From NCBI RefSeq assembly GCF_028737195.1, contig NZ_JAQZAJ010000001.1, positions 744,001 through 808,000 of the forward strand: 64,000 nucleotides of DNA. The letters are read 5' to 3'. Source of the stretch: Pseudovibrio exalbescens. Lineage in GTDB: Bacteria > Pseudomonadota > Alphaproteobacteria > Rhizobiales > Stappiaceae. Below, in pieces: positions 27,881-36,489 of the stretch (within the stretch, counting starts at the first letter, position 1; every line of letters begins with the position of its first letter). Position numbers and translations under genes: made by a program. The notes below the pieces were generated by a model. That model had not been told where the DNA came from. It saw only the letters and a list, made by a program, of their open reading frames with translations, and searched no databases.

Positions 27881-29347
27881 TTACCTCACCGTAGCCAGAA
27901 GTTCTTTGAACATTTCATCAATGGTGTTGAGGAGAGAGGCAGATGCCGAGTAGGCATTCTCGATCTCCAACATGCGCTGCATTTCCGTGTCCAGATTGAC
28001 ACCGGTCGTGTTTGAAAGGGTGTCGACCGAGGAGTTGAAAGCGGCAGAGTCAACCAGAGCGATATCCGTTGAGCGCTGACGCTCTGCTGAATACCAACTT
28101 GTCGAGTTTGTTGAGAAGGTCAGAAGGCTCGAGTTCGGGTTGACGCCACTGGCAGGATCGAACGTGCGTCCCGCGGTCATGCCGTCGACCGTGTCGTTCA
28201 GCCGCTGCGCGAAACCATCCGTCCCCGCAGTGTTGTAAACGTAGTTGGCACCGTTGATGCCACCGTTACGGAAAACGTCCAAATCACCGCCCTGAGCAGG
28301 ATCTACCGCAGCATTGACCGAGATATTGGCAGCAAGGCCCGGAACATCAGTGGCAGTTGGCATGCCCGGCCCGCCTGGCCAATCGAACAAGCCTGTCTGA
28401 TCGGCGCCACCACCTACCTGATCAACTTCTTTAAAGATGTCGATCAGTGCATTGGCGGTTTCATCCAACTGGGTCTGAAGGGTATTTGCCGTCACGTCGC
28501 GCAGCTGAGCGTAACCGGCCAATTTGCCGCCAGATATCGGCTTGGTAGCATTTGGACCTGCAACCGCAATTCCGTCCACATAGACATCGTTGCCGGTTAC
28601 ATTTGCATCATAAGCTGCAGTTGGCGCGAAAGTGACTTCGCGCGGAGACGTCTCAAAAAGGGTGATGCCGCTATCGGTGTAGAGCGCAATATCGTTATTG
28701 TCGCGGTAAACAATCTCGATGCCGATTTCTTGAGACAGCGCAAGGAGCTGTTGATCACGCTGATCCAACAGCGCGTTCACATCATCGCCGCTCGCAGTTC
28801 CTTTTACGATCTTGGTATTGACCTTCTCGAGGTCCGCCAAGAGCGTATTGATGTTCTCAACCGATGCCTCCATCGACGCATCGGCTTCAGTACGCAGGTT
28901 TTGCACGCTCCGAGAGGCATTCCGCAGATTGGTCACCAGCTCGTTGCTGGTATTTACAACGGTTTGCCCGAGCACAAGGTTGGTCGGATCGTTAGCATAG
29001 GCACGCAGATCAGACTCCAACGAACCAAGGTTCGAGGAGATGCCGCCTGAGAACGGATCACTAGTGGTCGTTCCCAGGCGGTCAAGTAGGGTCGCATAAG
29101 TCTCGGTGGCCGTCGCAGTACTGCCGTTGCCTATGACAGCTTCCAATGCCGTGCGGTTTGCAGCCCGCTGGGCATTGGAGACGTAAATACTGTTATTGCT
29201 ATCAGTAACAATGGTGCTGACAACCGCCGTCTGGCGGCTGTAGCTACGATTGTTTACGTTCGCAATGTTTTGCGTGTTGATAGCGATTTCAGCGGAACGC
29301 GCCTGTAAGGACGCTTGAGCTGTCAGCAGTGCTGATGTCAGAGACAT
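27881..29347 (-). CDS. flgK: hook-filament junction protein FlgK
   Basis: A 488-residue junction protein. The rod-type N-terminus INTQNIANVNNRSYSRQTAVV and the C-terminal NLDTEMQRMLEIENAYSASASLLNTIDEMFKELL are FlgK features. It is exported through the flagellar apparatus and assembles on the hook tip. Confidence 0.93.
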   Translation of the reverse strand: MSLTSALLTAQASLQARSAEIAINTQNIANVNNRSYSRQTAVVSTIVTDSNNSIYVSNAQRAANRTALEAVIGNGSTATATETYATLLDRLGTTTSDPFSGGISSNLGSLESDLRAYANDPTNLVLGQTVVNTSNELVTNLRNASRSVQNLRTEADASMEASVENINTLLADLEKVNTKIVKGTASGDDVNALLDQRDQQLLALSQEIGIEIVYRDNNDIALYTDSGITLFETSPREVTFAPTAAYDANVTGNDVYVDGIAVAGPNATKPISGGKLAGYAQLRDVTANTLQTQLDETANALIDIFKEVDQVGGGADQTGLFDWPGGPGMPTATDVPGLAANISVNAAVDPAQGGDLDVFRNGGINGANYVYNTAGTDGFAQRLNDTVDGMTAGRTFDPASGVNPNSSLLTFSTNSTSWYSAERQRSTDIALVDSAAFNSSVDTLSNTTGVNLDTEMQRMLEIENAYSASASLLNTIDEMFKELLATVR

Positions 29348-29361
29348 AGTTCAACGAACCC

Positions 29362-30576
29362 TTAACGCAGATTTACTAGTTCCTGAAGAACTTCAGAGCT
29401 GGTGGTGAAGACCTTGGAGTTTGCACTGTAGGTACGCTGTGCCTGGATCATCTCAGTCAGCTCGGTTGCAAGGTCGACGTTAGATCCCTCAAGCGCGCCG
29501 GAGAGCATCTCACCGAAGCCCGCATCACCGGGCAGGCCAATACGTAGCTCACCGGAAGCGTTCGTTACGGAATAAACATTGCCGCTTTGTGCTGTCAGCA
29601 TGTCCGGGCTCGGCACATCACCAAGCGGGATCTTGTAGATTGCAATTTCATCGCCGTTGCCGAAGATCGCGTTCAGCGTACCGTCCTGATCAATGCGGAT
29701 CTTTTCGACGGAAGATGGCGCGTTGCCGTTTACATCCACACCAAGTACAGAGAAGTCATCTGTTGCCAGGTGCTTGGTTCCGCTCGCGTCCATTGTGATG
29801 GCCTGCGTTGGCGCACCGGTGGTGAGGTTGTCAATATTGATATCGAAAGCACCACCTGCAGTAACCGCACCGGTCGTCGGGTCAAAATCCATAACCGCGG
29901 TTGCCGGGTTCAGCGCTACGTTATAGCCAGCGCTGCCAGAAGTCGCTGTGACACTCCACTGGTTAGCGCCAGTTTTCTCGTAGGTGAAATCGACTTTCAC
30001 CTCGTTGCCAAGGTAGTCGTAGGTAACAATGGATGTGGTTTCGGTGTCACCAACTGCCGCGCCAGATGGCAGCCCGGTGTTGAGCAAACCTGTATCAGAC
30101 GGAACAGCCTGCATTTCCATATTGGCAACATTCACGGTCTCAAGGCCTGCAGTGCTGTTGGCCGCTGAGTTGATATTGCCATTGATGTCAATCGGATAAC
30201 CCTGAAGGTAGTAACCTGCGGTGTTCACCAGATCGCCGTTTGCGTCGATCACAAATGAGCCCGCGCGGGTCAGATAAGGCGTACCAGAGCTGTCGTTCAC
30301 GATGAAGAAACCGCTGCCAGTCACAGCCAAGTCGGTTCCACTGGTCGTGAAGTTGTACCCGCCCTCCTGGGAGATAGACTGAGTAACCGAAGTGCGCACT
30401 GAACCGGAGTTATGGCCAGAGCCGCTTCCGCCAATCACCATTGAGGAGAACTGCGTCGCGACACCCTTGTAGCCAACCGTATTCACGTTCGCGACGTTAT
30501 CAGCAACGGTAGACAGTTTGTTTGCCTGAGCGTTCATCCCGGAAACGCTCGTGTTCATGATACCGTAGATACTCAT
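29362..30576 (-). CDS. flgE: flagellar hook protein FlgE
   Basis: Structural protein of the hook, 404 residues. It carries the N-terminal rod/hook signature (GMNAQANKLSTVADNVANVNTVGYKG) and the C-terminal SNVDLATELTEMIQAQRTYSANSKVFTTSSEVLQELVNL. It is the first gene of the long leftward flagellar unit; its promoter should lie in the 115 bp upstream. Confidence 0.95.
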   Translation of the reverse strand: MSIYGIMNTSVSGMNAQANKLSTVADNVANVNTVGYKGVATQFSSMVIGGSGSGHNSGSVRTSVTQSISQEGGYNFTTSGTDLAVTGSGFFIVNDSSGTPYLTRAGSFVIDANGDLVNTAGYYLQGYPIDINGNINSAANSTAGLETVNVANMEMQAVPSDTGLLNTGLPSGAAVGDTETTSIVTYDYLGNEVKVDFTYEKTGANQWSVTATSGSAGYNVALNPATAVMDFDPTTGAVTAGGAFDINIDNLTTGAPTQAITMDASGTKHLATDDFSVLGVDVNGNAPSSVEKIRIDQDGTLNAIFGNGDEIAIYKIPLGDVPSPDMLTAQSGNVYSVTNASGELRIGLPGDAGFGEMLSGALEGSNVDLATELTEMIQAQRTYSANSKVFTTSSEVLQELVNLR

Positions 30577-30691
30577 CTATCTATCGCTCCTAAAGACCGC
30601 AGGGACCCTTGATGTTCCCTAAGTTAACTGTTGTAAACTTGCCCGAGCCTGACTGGTAAAACCTCGCCCAGAACGGAAAAGTTGTAGTGTC

Positions 30692-31270
30692 TCACTTGCA
30701 AAACTGCCGAGCGTTGGAAGTCCACTTCCCGAACCCGCTTGCCACCATGTTGGCAATCACCCGGCAGATGTATCGTTTTTGGGCAGGATTGTTGTTTGGA
30801 CCGGCGTGATACCTGGCCACAGCCATGGTCCAAGTCCCTTCCCTGCGTTTCAATTCACTGAGAAAACGCGCCGCATAGGTGACGTTTTCCCTTGGGACCA
30901 ACATCTCACGCACGGAAGCGAATTTTTCTCCGTGGTAGTGAATGTTGATCTGCATGCACCCGACATCGATTAGCTTTTTGCCGCGAGCTTGTGCTCGGCG
31001 GATTTCCCGAACCGCATCAGATGCGTTCGGAGCAAAATGGGAGTCCCCCTCAATGTTCAGAGCAAACGGATGCAAGGATCCGCGCCGCCCTGTTTCAGTA
31101 AGCCCAACGGAGTACAAAATGCCCAGCGGCACGTCGTAGAGCGCAGAAGCACGTTCCAGCTCACGCTCGCATAGCCGAACTCCTGTTTTTGACCCCGATG
31201 CAGCCAGAACCACGCTAGAGGTAAATGCCGTCGCGCAAATCACGAGCATCAACGCCAGTACGCGTTTCAC
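30692..31270 (-). CDS. exported lytic transglycosylase (SLT family)
   Basis: A 192-residue protein with signal peptide MKRVLALMLVICATAFTSSVVLA read from a GTG start. AGGAGG lies 9 nt before that GTG, better than any ATG in the frame. The SLT fold is visible: YDVPLGILYSVGLTETGR with the catalytic Glu, then GCMQINIHYHG and ARYHAGPNNNP. It cuts peptidoglycan, probably to let the rod through. It starts within the end of fliK (56-bp overlap). Rhizobial flagellar clusters have such a gene in this place. Confidence 0.82.
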   Translation of the reverse strand: MKRVLALMLVICATAFTSSVVLAASGSKTGVRLCERELERASALYDVPLGILYSVGLTETGRRGSLHPFALNIEGDSHFAPNASDAVREIRRAQARGKKLIDVGCMQINIHYHGEKFASVREMLVPRENVTYAARFLSELKRREGTWTMAVARYHAGPNNNPAQKRYICRVIANMVASGFGKWTSNARQFCK

Positions 31271-32696
31271 CGCCCATGCCCTCCTGGTAGCTCTGATCAC
31301 GTCCATTGTGTTGGCGCTGCTCGTCACCACGGCTTTCACCGCCCTGACGACCCTCACCAGCCTTGTCGCCTGACGCACCTCGATCGCCCTGACCAGCGAA
31401 CTGCTGCTTCAACTGGTCTGAGCCATCGTTGCGATGGTTGATGGTGATGTTGGTGCTGTCCGTGCGATAGCCGGCATCACGCAGCACCTTGGTTAGTGCC
31501 AGCGCATCACGCTGGAGCATGTCCGCAGCGTCCTTGCTGCTCGCAGTCATGGTGATTTCGAGTTCATTCCCAACCAGCTGCATGGAAACTTTTACCGTAC
31601 CCAGATTGTCTGGGCGCAGCTGGATCTCCAAAGTCTTGACCGGATTGCCGTTTTTCACGTTTTGAGCAGTTTGCGAAAGCTCACGAGCGAGCTTAGCCGG
31701 ATCACCCAGACCATTGTCGGGACCAAGTAGTGCATTGGCTACCTGGCGGGTCGGCCCTTTAAGGTCAGCAGCTGGCATGAAATGCGTTTCAGCTTTCAAG
31801 ACCTTTACGTCGCCCGCCTCTTTTGGAAGCTCGCCCTCAGCGCCCGACTTGGCCGCGGCCAGATCAACGGTCACCTTCTCTGAAGCATTAGATGGCATCA
31901 GCTTGCCATCAGCAGACTGTTCAGCGACAGCGACTTTGGCAGCTGAGGCATCAGTGCCCAAAGACGCGGCAGCCGCTTTTCCTGCCTCTTTTCCTGCTGT
32001 TGCTGTGGCCGCAGCAAGATCAACGGTCTTACCTCTTTCGCCAGAGGCTTGAGCTGGGACAGCAACTGCAGCTGCAGATGTGGCAGCCGATGAAGGCACT
32101 TGAGCCTGCCCACTCGTTTGTGATGAAACCGCGGCCAAAGCCACTGCCAATCCTTGGCCTGCGCTTCCAACCTCTGAGGAGACTGCGCCTGCGGCTTCAC
32201 CGTCTTGGCCAGCGCCTGGGGTAACTTCAAGTTGCGTTTCAGAAGGCAGTTCTGCGTCTTTAGCTTTTGCAGAGCCGCCGCTGCCAGTCGCAGCCAAGAG
32301 GTCTTTTAGGGCTTTTTCGGCATTCTCAAGCGTATCACCCTCACTTGCCCCTAAAAGCTTTGCTTCCAGCCCCTTGCCCTCTTCCGAGGCTTGGCCTTGT
32401 GTTTGCGCAGCTCCCTTTTTGCTGCCCTCCACTTTGGCCAGCAGGCTGTGCAAAGCTGTTTCAGTGCCATCAGGTGCAACACCGGCCTTTACCGATGCTT
32501 TTGGCGCTTGCTGGGCAATTTCGCCCTTCACCAAGCTTTCAGGGAGCTTCTGCTCCTTGCCTTTTCCGAGCTGCTCGAAAACAGCATTGAACTCACCGCT
32601 ACGGCCCTGTGCATCGGCTTTCTCGCCGAGGGCGTTCTTTGCGGCTTTGTTTTCTCCACCCATACCGGGGGTCATAAGGACTTGTGCGTTACTCAA
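31215..32696 (-). CDS. fliK: hook-length control protein FliK (MotD)
   Basis: Secreted ruler that sets hook length and triggers the export switch. The N-terminal two thirds are Ala/Gly/Ser/Lys-rich and low-complexity. The C-terminal Flg_hook domain includes KTLEIQLRPDNLGTVKVSMQ and ELEITMTASSKDAADMLQ, and the tail is Gly/Gln/Arg-rich. I prefer a TTG start at 32696: it overlaps the motC stop (TTGA) and has AAGGA 9 nt upstream. An ATG at 32675 (MTPGMGG) is the alternative. About 493 residues, within the range for this fast-evolving family. Confidence 0.85.
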   Translation of the reverse strand: MSNAQVLMTPGMGGENKAAKNALGEKADAQGRSGEFNAVFEQLGKGKEQKLPESLVKGEIAQQAPKASVKAGVAPDGTETALHSLLAKVEGSKKGAAQTQGQASEEGKGLEAKLLGASEGDTLENAEKALKDLLAATGSGGSAKAKDAELPSETQLEVTPGAGQDGEAAGAVSSEVGSAGQGLAVALAAVSSQTSGQAQVPSSAATSAAAVAVPAQASGERGKTVDLAAATATAGKEAGKAAAASLGTDASAAKVAVAEQSADGKLMPSNASEKVTVDLAAAKSGAEGELPKEAGDVKVLKAETHFMPAADLKGPTRQVANALLGPDNGLGDPAKLARELSQTAQNVKNGNPVKTLEIQLRPDNLGTVKVSMQLVGNELEITMTASSKDAADMLQRDALALTKVLRDAGYRTDSTNITINHRNDGSDQLKQQFAGQGDRGASGDKAGEGRQGGESRGDEQRQHNGRDQSYQEGMGGETRTGVDARDLRDGIYL

Positions 32697-33898
32697 AATT
32701 CTGCGTCCTTCAGTGTGGTGTTCGCACTGTCCAGGGAGGCTTGAGCCTGAGCGAGAACGCTCATATCCACGCCGTTCCGCTTCAAAACGGCCTGAGACAG
32801 GTGCGGTGCGAACATCGATGCCTGTTCGATCTGTGGGGTTGGCCAATCGCGGATGGAGTTCGCAACACGCGTTGCCGCGTCAGCCAGAACCTGGTTTTCG
32901 TGAGAGAGCGACCAATAGTCGAGCTGACCAATGCCGTTCAGCGCATCCCGCCAATCCTCTGTTGAGGCAAGAGAAGCCGCGATGAAAAGATCTGCCTTGA
33001 GATGCTCTTCTTCTGAAGTGCTCTCCATGTCCTTGATGACTTTGCCTGCCTTTGAGGCGAATTCAGTATTTCCGCTTACCAGCGCTGCGCGAGACAGCGT
33101 CAACAACACATGCCGACGAGAATCCTCATCAAAGTCTGCAAGAAGCTGGAATACTTTCTCCCAGTCACTTTCACGCTGCAGGTAGTAAGGCGTGCTCATG
33201 GTCGCGGCCATCTTGTCCCTGAAGTCAGGGGCAAAAACCGAGTCCGGGTACTGAAAGAGGTAGCGCTGCGCCAGGCGCTCGAACTTGTCGTGATTGCCGA
33301 GGCGCGCAGCCAGAGGTACCTGACGACGGAGCGCACTTTCCTCGACCAATGTGCCCGGCATCAAAAGGCGTGCCAAATCAAACCGTTTATTAGCCTCTTC
33401 AGGCTTGTTTGCGCTCAGCAGAATACCTTGCGCAAGTGCTACCTGTCCCGCCAACCCGGAAGGCAGACGGTGCACATCCACCTTCAACAATAGATTTTTG
33501 GCGGCCTGACGGTTGCCTTGAGAATAAGCCATCGCGCCAGCAAACAGGTTCTGGTCCGTATTGAACACAATGCCTTGACTGGCCAACTGCTGAAAGACGG
33601 AGCCTGAACCACCGCTCAGCATGAACGCCACAGCTGCGTTTGCCTGTTTCGGGATTTCCCAAACCTGCGGATCAACCGTCAAAAACCGGCGCCCCAGAAC
33701 AAGAAGCGAAGGCTGAAGAAGGTCATAGGCCTCAAGATTGCCACGGATGATCTCATCCTGAAGGATCTGCATTTCCAGAACCATCAGATCCGGATCGGCA
33801 CTGACAGATACCTGTGCCGTAGCCGGGCTGGTACCGACCCCGGCACCAACCAAGCTTAGAGCGACAAACGCGGCACGAAGATGTTTTCCAGCCCGCAT
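32693..33898 (-). CDS. motC: motility protein MotC
   Basis: Periplasmic protein of 401 residues with signal peptide (MRAGKHLRAAFVALSLVGAGV, cleavage near TAQ). It matches rhizobial MotC, which stabilises MotB in the periplasm (known from Sinorhizobium meliloti), in helical TPR-like pattern and context. RFLTVDPQVWEIPKQANAAVAFMLSGG and QVALAQGILLSANKPEEANKRF are characteristic. It lies between motB and fliK, as in S. meliloti. Confidence 0.9.
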   Translation of the reverse strand: MRAGKHLRAAFVALSLVGAGVGTSPATAQVSVSADPDLMVLEMQILQDEIIRGNLEAYDLLQPSLLVLGRRFLTVDPQVWEIPKQANAAVAFMLSGGSGSVFQQLASQGIVFNTDQNLFAGAMAYSQGNRQAAKNLLLKVDVHRLPSGLAGQVALAQGILLSANKPEEANKRFDLARLLMPGTLVEESALRRQVPLAARLGNHDKFERLAQRYLFQYPDSVFAPDFRDKMAATMSTPYYLQRESDWEKVFQLLADFDEDSRRHVLLTLSRAALVSGNTEFASKAGKVIKDMESTSEEEHLKADLFIAASLASTEDWRDALNGIGQLDYWSLSHENQVLADAATRVANSIRDWPTPQIEQASMFAPHLSQAVLKRNGVDMSVLAQAQASLDSANTTLKDAEF

Positions 33899-33901
33899 CC
33901 G

Positions 33902-35848
33902 TTACACCTCGGTATCGTTTAGAAGCATGATTTCGATACGGCGGTTTTGTGGGGCCAGTGTATCCCCAGCGATCTTGGGACGCTTGTCTGCATACCCTTC
34001 GATACCCACGATGCGGTCTTCCGGGATGCCACCGCGCAGCAGCATGTAGTAGGCCATGTGGGCACGGGCTGTCGACAGACGCCAGTTATCATAATCGCGC
34101 GACCGGAACGGACGACTGTCCGTATGCCCGCGAATGACGATGGCACCCTTCTTCGACTTCAGCACCTCGGCAATGCGCTCCATGGCAGCAACAACCTGCG
34201 GGCGAGGCTCAGCAGACCCCACGGCAAACATACCGAAACGCTCGTTATCCATGATCTGGATCAGAACACCGTTGGCGTTTTGCGAGAAGTCTATACTTGC
34301 GCCCGACGCAACACCCTTCAGAGCGTTACCAATTTCAGAACGGATCTCCGCAAGCTCTTGAGCGTCAACAGGTTTCGCCTGAGGTACGGTTGGTTTCGTC
34401 TCTCCGATGCCCTGTTCGCTCTTGTCAGAAACACCCACAAGCGCAACGTTGGTTTCACCGTCTAGCGGCTGATCCGAAGTGCCATCTTCTCCCTGCGAAG
34501 AACTGCCAGTATCCGTCTCAGAGGATGTGCCGTTTTCAGCCTCCCCAGAAGATCCGTTCTCTGTGAAATTAGAGGTTCCGTTCTGGTTGACGTTGGACGT
34601 GCCGTTGAAAGGAAGCTCTGAACTGCCGTTTTCTGCTAGCTCGGAAGTTTCATCAACGGACACGTTGAATTCTGTGCTCTCCGCATTGCTTGCGGCGAGT
34701 TCAGCCTGTTCCGAACCGTCGGCTTCCGATTGCGTCGCCCGCACTGCCCGGGTCTCTGCAACAGCGCCTGCGATCTCTGCAAACTCCTGCTGTTCAGGAT
34801 CCAGGCCAACGTTTTCCGGAGATTGGCCCAGCACGATCACACGGCTGCTGCTGCCGCCTTCTTCCTGCGTTTCAGCACGTTCGAGCAAGCCAGTTTCCGT
34901 GCCCTGCTCCAGTCCTTCGGTATCAGACCCAGCTTCCGGACGATAAACGACGGAAGACCCACTGGTGAGCGCTTCTTCTGAGCCCTCCATATTCGGGTCG
35001 CTGATGCCTGCACGCGCAAGATCTTTTGCATCTTCCAGAACACGGATTTGCTCTGCAGAAAGTTCTGTTACGTCGAGACCGTTCTCAACCTCAGTCACGA
35101 TCGGAACGCGGGCCAACAATGGCGAGTTGCCCGGAAGCTCCTCACTCTGCCAGCCAGATGGATCGAATGGATCGCGGAAACTGGACCCATCAGCGAGACC
35201 CTGGCCGTCAGGATCGCGGTTAGGACGGGCAAACAAGACCGGCGTCGTTGCTGCTTCCATGGAACCCGGACCACCCTGACCTGCGGAGCCGTCCGTTTGA
35301 ACCAGAGCCTCGGCTTCAACTGCCAGTGCAGCAAGGATCGCATAAGGATTGTCGAAGAGTTCTTGTTCAGTATAGCGCCCTGCTTCACCGGCCTGCGGGG
35401 TGCGCATGCGGGAAGCTTCGCCCGGAACACTGTCAGCTGTCTGGCCAGGTCCCTTGGGCTGCTTGTCAACATCTTCGGTGATTGGCTCAGCTTTGTCGCT
35501 GCCGCCGCCGGTGGTGGGGCCCTCAAGTTCAGTGCCACCCTCACCGGCCTTTTTCATGTCGTCAACGCCTTCGTTGCCCTCAGCCGGCGGGTTTTCATCC
35601 TCAGGATCACGAAGACCTTTTCGCTCGGATGCAGTGTCTACAATCTTCATCGGATTGAAGTAGGCTACAACACCCTGACGCGTTGCGTTGTCAGAGGCAT
35701 TGACCAGCCACATGACCAGAAAGAACGCCATCATTGCGGTGGTAAAGTCAGCGTAGGCGATCTTCCAGACACCGGATTTGACACCCTGGTCCATATCGTC
35801 ATTTCGCCGACGAACAATGATGATTTCAGACTGTTCTTTTTCAGCCAT
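33902..35848 (-). CDS. motB: flagellar stator protein MotB with greatly extended linker
   Basis: Stator subunit that anchors the motor to peptidoglycan and carries protons. The single transmembrane helix AYADFTTAMMAFFLVMWLV (near 30-48) contains the essential Asp. The C-terminal OmpA-like domain is complete (IVIRGHTDSRPF, NWRLSTARAHMAYYML, DRIVGIEGYADKRP). At 648 residues it is far longer than E. coli MotB (308) and S. meliloti MotB (about 390). The extra sequence is an acidic, Gly/Ser/Glu-rich linker from about residue 70 to 480 that ends in nine octapeptide repeats. The ATG at 35848 is used; a GTG at 35854 is possible. Confidence 0.93.
   Translation of the reverse strand: MAEKEQSEIIIVRRRNDDMDQGVKSGVWKIAYADFTTAMMAFFLVMWLVNASDNATRQGVVAYFNPMKIVDTASERKGLRDPEDENPPAEGNEGVDDMKKAGEGGTELEGPTTGGGSDKAEPITEDVDKQPKGPGQTADSVPGEASRMRTPQAGEAGRYTEQELFDNPYAILAALAVEAEALVQTDGSAGQGGPGSMEAATTPVLFARPNRDPDGQGLADGSSFRDPFDPSGWQSEELPGNSPLLARVPIVTEVENGLDVTELSAEQIRVLEDAKDLARAGISDPNMEGSEEALTSGSSVVYRPEAGSDTEGLEQGTETGLLERAETQEEGGSSSRVIVLGQSPENVGLDPEQQEFAEIAGAVAETRAVRATQSEADGSEQAELAASNAESTEFNVSVDETSELAENGSSELPFNGTSNVNQNGTSNFTENGSSGEAENGTSSETDTGSSSQGEDGTSDQPLDGETNVALVGVSDKSEQGIGETKPTVPQAKPVDAQELAEIRSEIGNALKGVASGASIDFSQNANGVLIQIMDNERFGMFAVGSAEPRPQVVAAMERIAEVLKSKKGAIVIRGHTDSRPFRSRDYDNWRLSTARAHMAYYMLLRGGIPEDRIVGIEGYADKRPKIAGDTLAPQNRRIEIMLLNDTEV
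34427..34642 (-). repeat. nine tandem degenerate octapeptide (24-bp) repeats inside motB
   Basis: Read in frame, the MotB linker contains nine consecutive 8-residue units with no gap: ELAENGSS, ELPFNGTS, NVNQNGTS, NFTENGSS, GEAENGTS, SETDTGSS, SQGEDGTS, DQPLDGET, NVALVGVS. Gly is invariant at position 6. Position 5 is Asn or Asp in seven of nine, and position 8 is Ser or Thr in all. A tenth partial unit (NVSVDETS) precedes them. The DNA is less regular than the protein, so the pattern seems kept by selection rather than by fresh slippage. Confidence 0.9.
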
Positions 35849-35856
35849 TGCCACAC

Positions 35857-36489
35857 TCAGCCTTGATTTGTTTCGTTAAGTTCAGCGAGCCAGTCCGCAA
35901 GACCGGATGACAACGTCATGTCGGAAACTCGGACCTCCAAATCGGCGTCCTCGGTTTCCTTGTATTTCATGATGTGACACATCTCGCCTGAAGAGCGTTG
36001 AAAGAGGTCGAAGAGATCTTTGGGGCCACTCACTTCGACCACACTCTCCTTGTTGCCGGCCAAGTGCCGGCGGAGAACCTGTGACAAACTGAGGATCGCT
36101 TTTTGGCGCGCTTCCTCGTGCAGGAAAGGGATAAGGATATCCGCCACAGTTGCGGACACCCGTTCCTCAAGAATGGTCAGGGAGCGCTTGATTTCCTCTT
36201 CGAGGATGCGACCCTGTTCTTCTTTCCAGGCCTTCTGTGTTGTTTCAAGCTTCTCGTCGAGTTCTTGCTTCATGGCCTCGATGCGTGCGTCACATCCCGC
36301 CTTTGCAGCTTCCTCCCCCTCAGAAAAGCCGTTCTCATAGGCTTCAAAAACTCGGTTTACCCAGTCTCCGCCCTCACCGTAGGCCTTGGGCAGAAACGCC
36401 ACTACATCGCTTTGCTCAAGTACATCGCTCTGCGCAGAAGCTGTTGCGTTGGTAAAATCAGCAAGCGTTTCGGACAGCGCCTTACTCAT
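35857..36489 (-). CDS. FliH-like flagellar protein (putative)
   Basis: A 210-residue protein. A coiled-coil stretch (EEAAKAGCDARIEAMKQELDEKLETTQKAWKEEQGRILEEEI, about 70-110) leads to a C-terminal domain (KDLFDLFQ..., DADLEVRVSDMTLSSGLADWLAEL) laid out like FliH, the regulator and C-ring tether of the FliI ATPase. Its ATG overlaps the fliF stop (ATGA), and no other fliH is found. The assignment rests on architecture and context. Confidence 0.6.
   Translation of the reverse strand: MSKALSETLADFTNATASAQSDVLEQSDVVAFLPKAYGEGGDWVNRVFEAYENGFSEGEEAAKAGCDARIEAMKQELDEKLETTQKAWKEEQGRILEEEIKRSLTILEERVSATVADILIPFLHEEARQKAILSLSQVLRRHLAGNKESVVEVSGPKDLFDLFQRSSGEMCHIMKYKETEDADLEVRVSDMTLSSGLADWLAELNETNQG

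Noticed and set aside
30610-30640. Possible CtrA half site (TTAAC near the flgE promoter)
   Set aside because: The second half reads AAAC and not TTAA(C); only one half matches.
31898-32230. Leu/Gln-rich frame within fliK
   Set aside because: It results from reading the Ala/Gly/Ser-rich low-complexity DNA of fliK in another frame.
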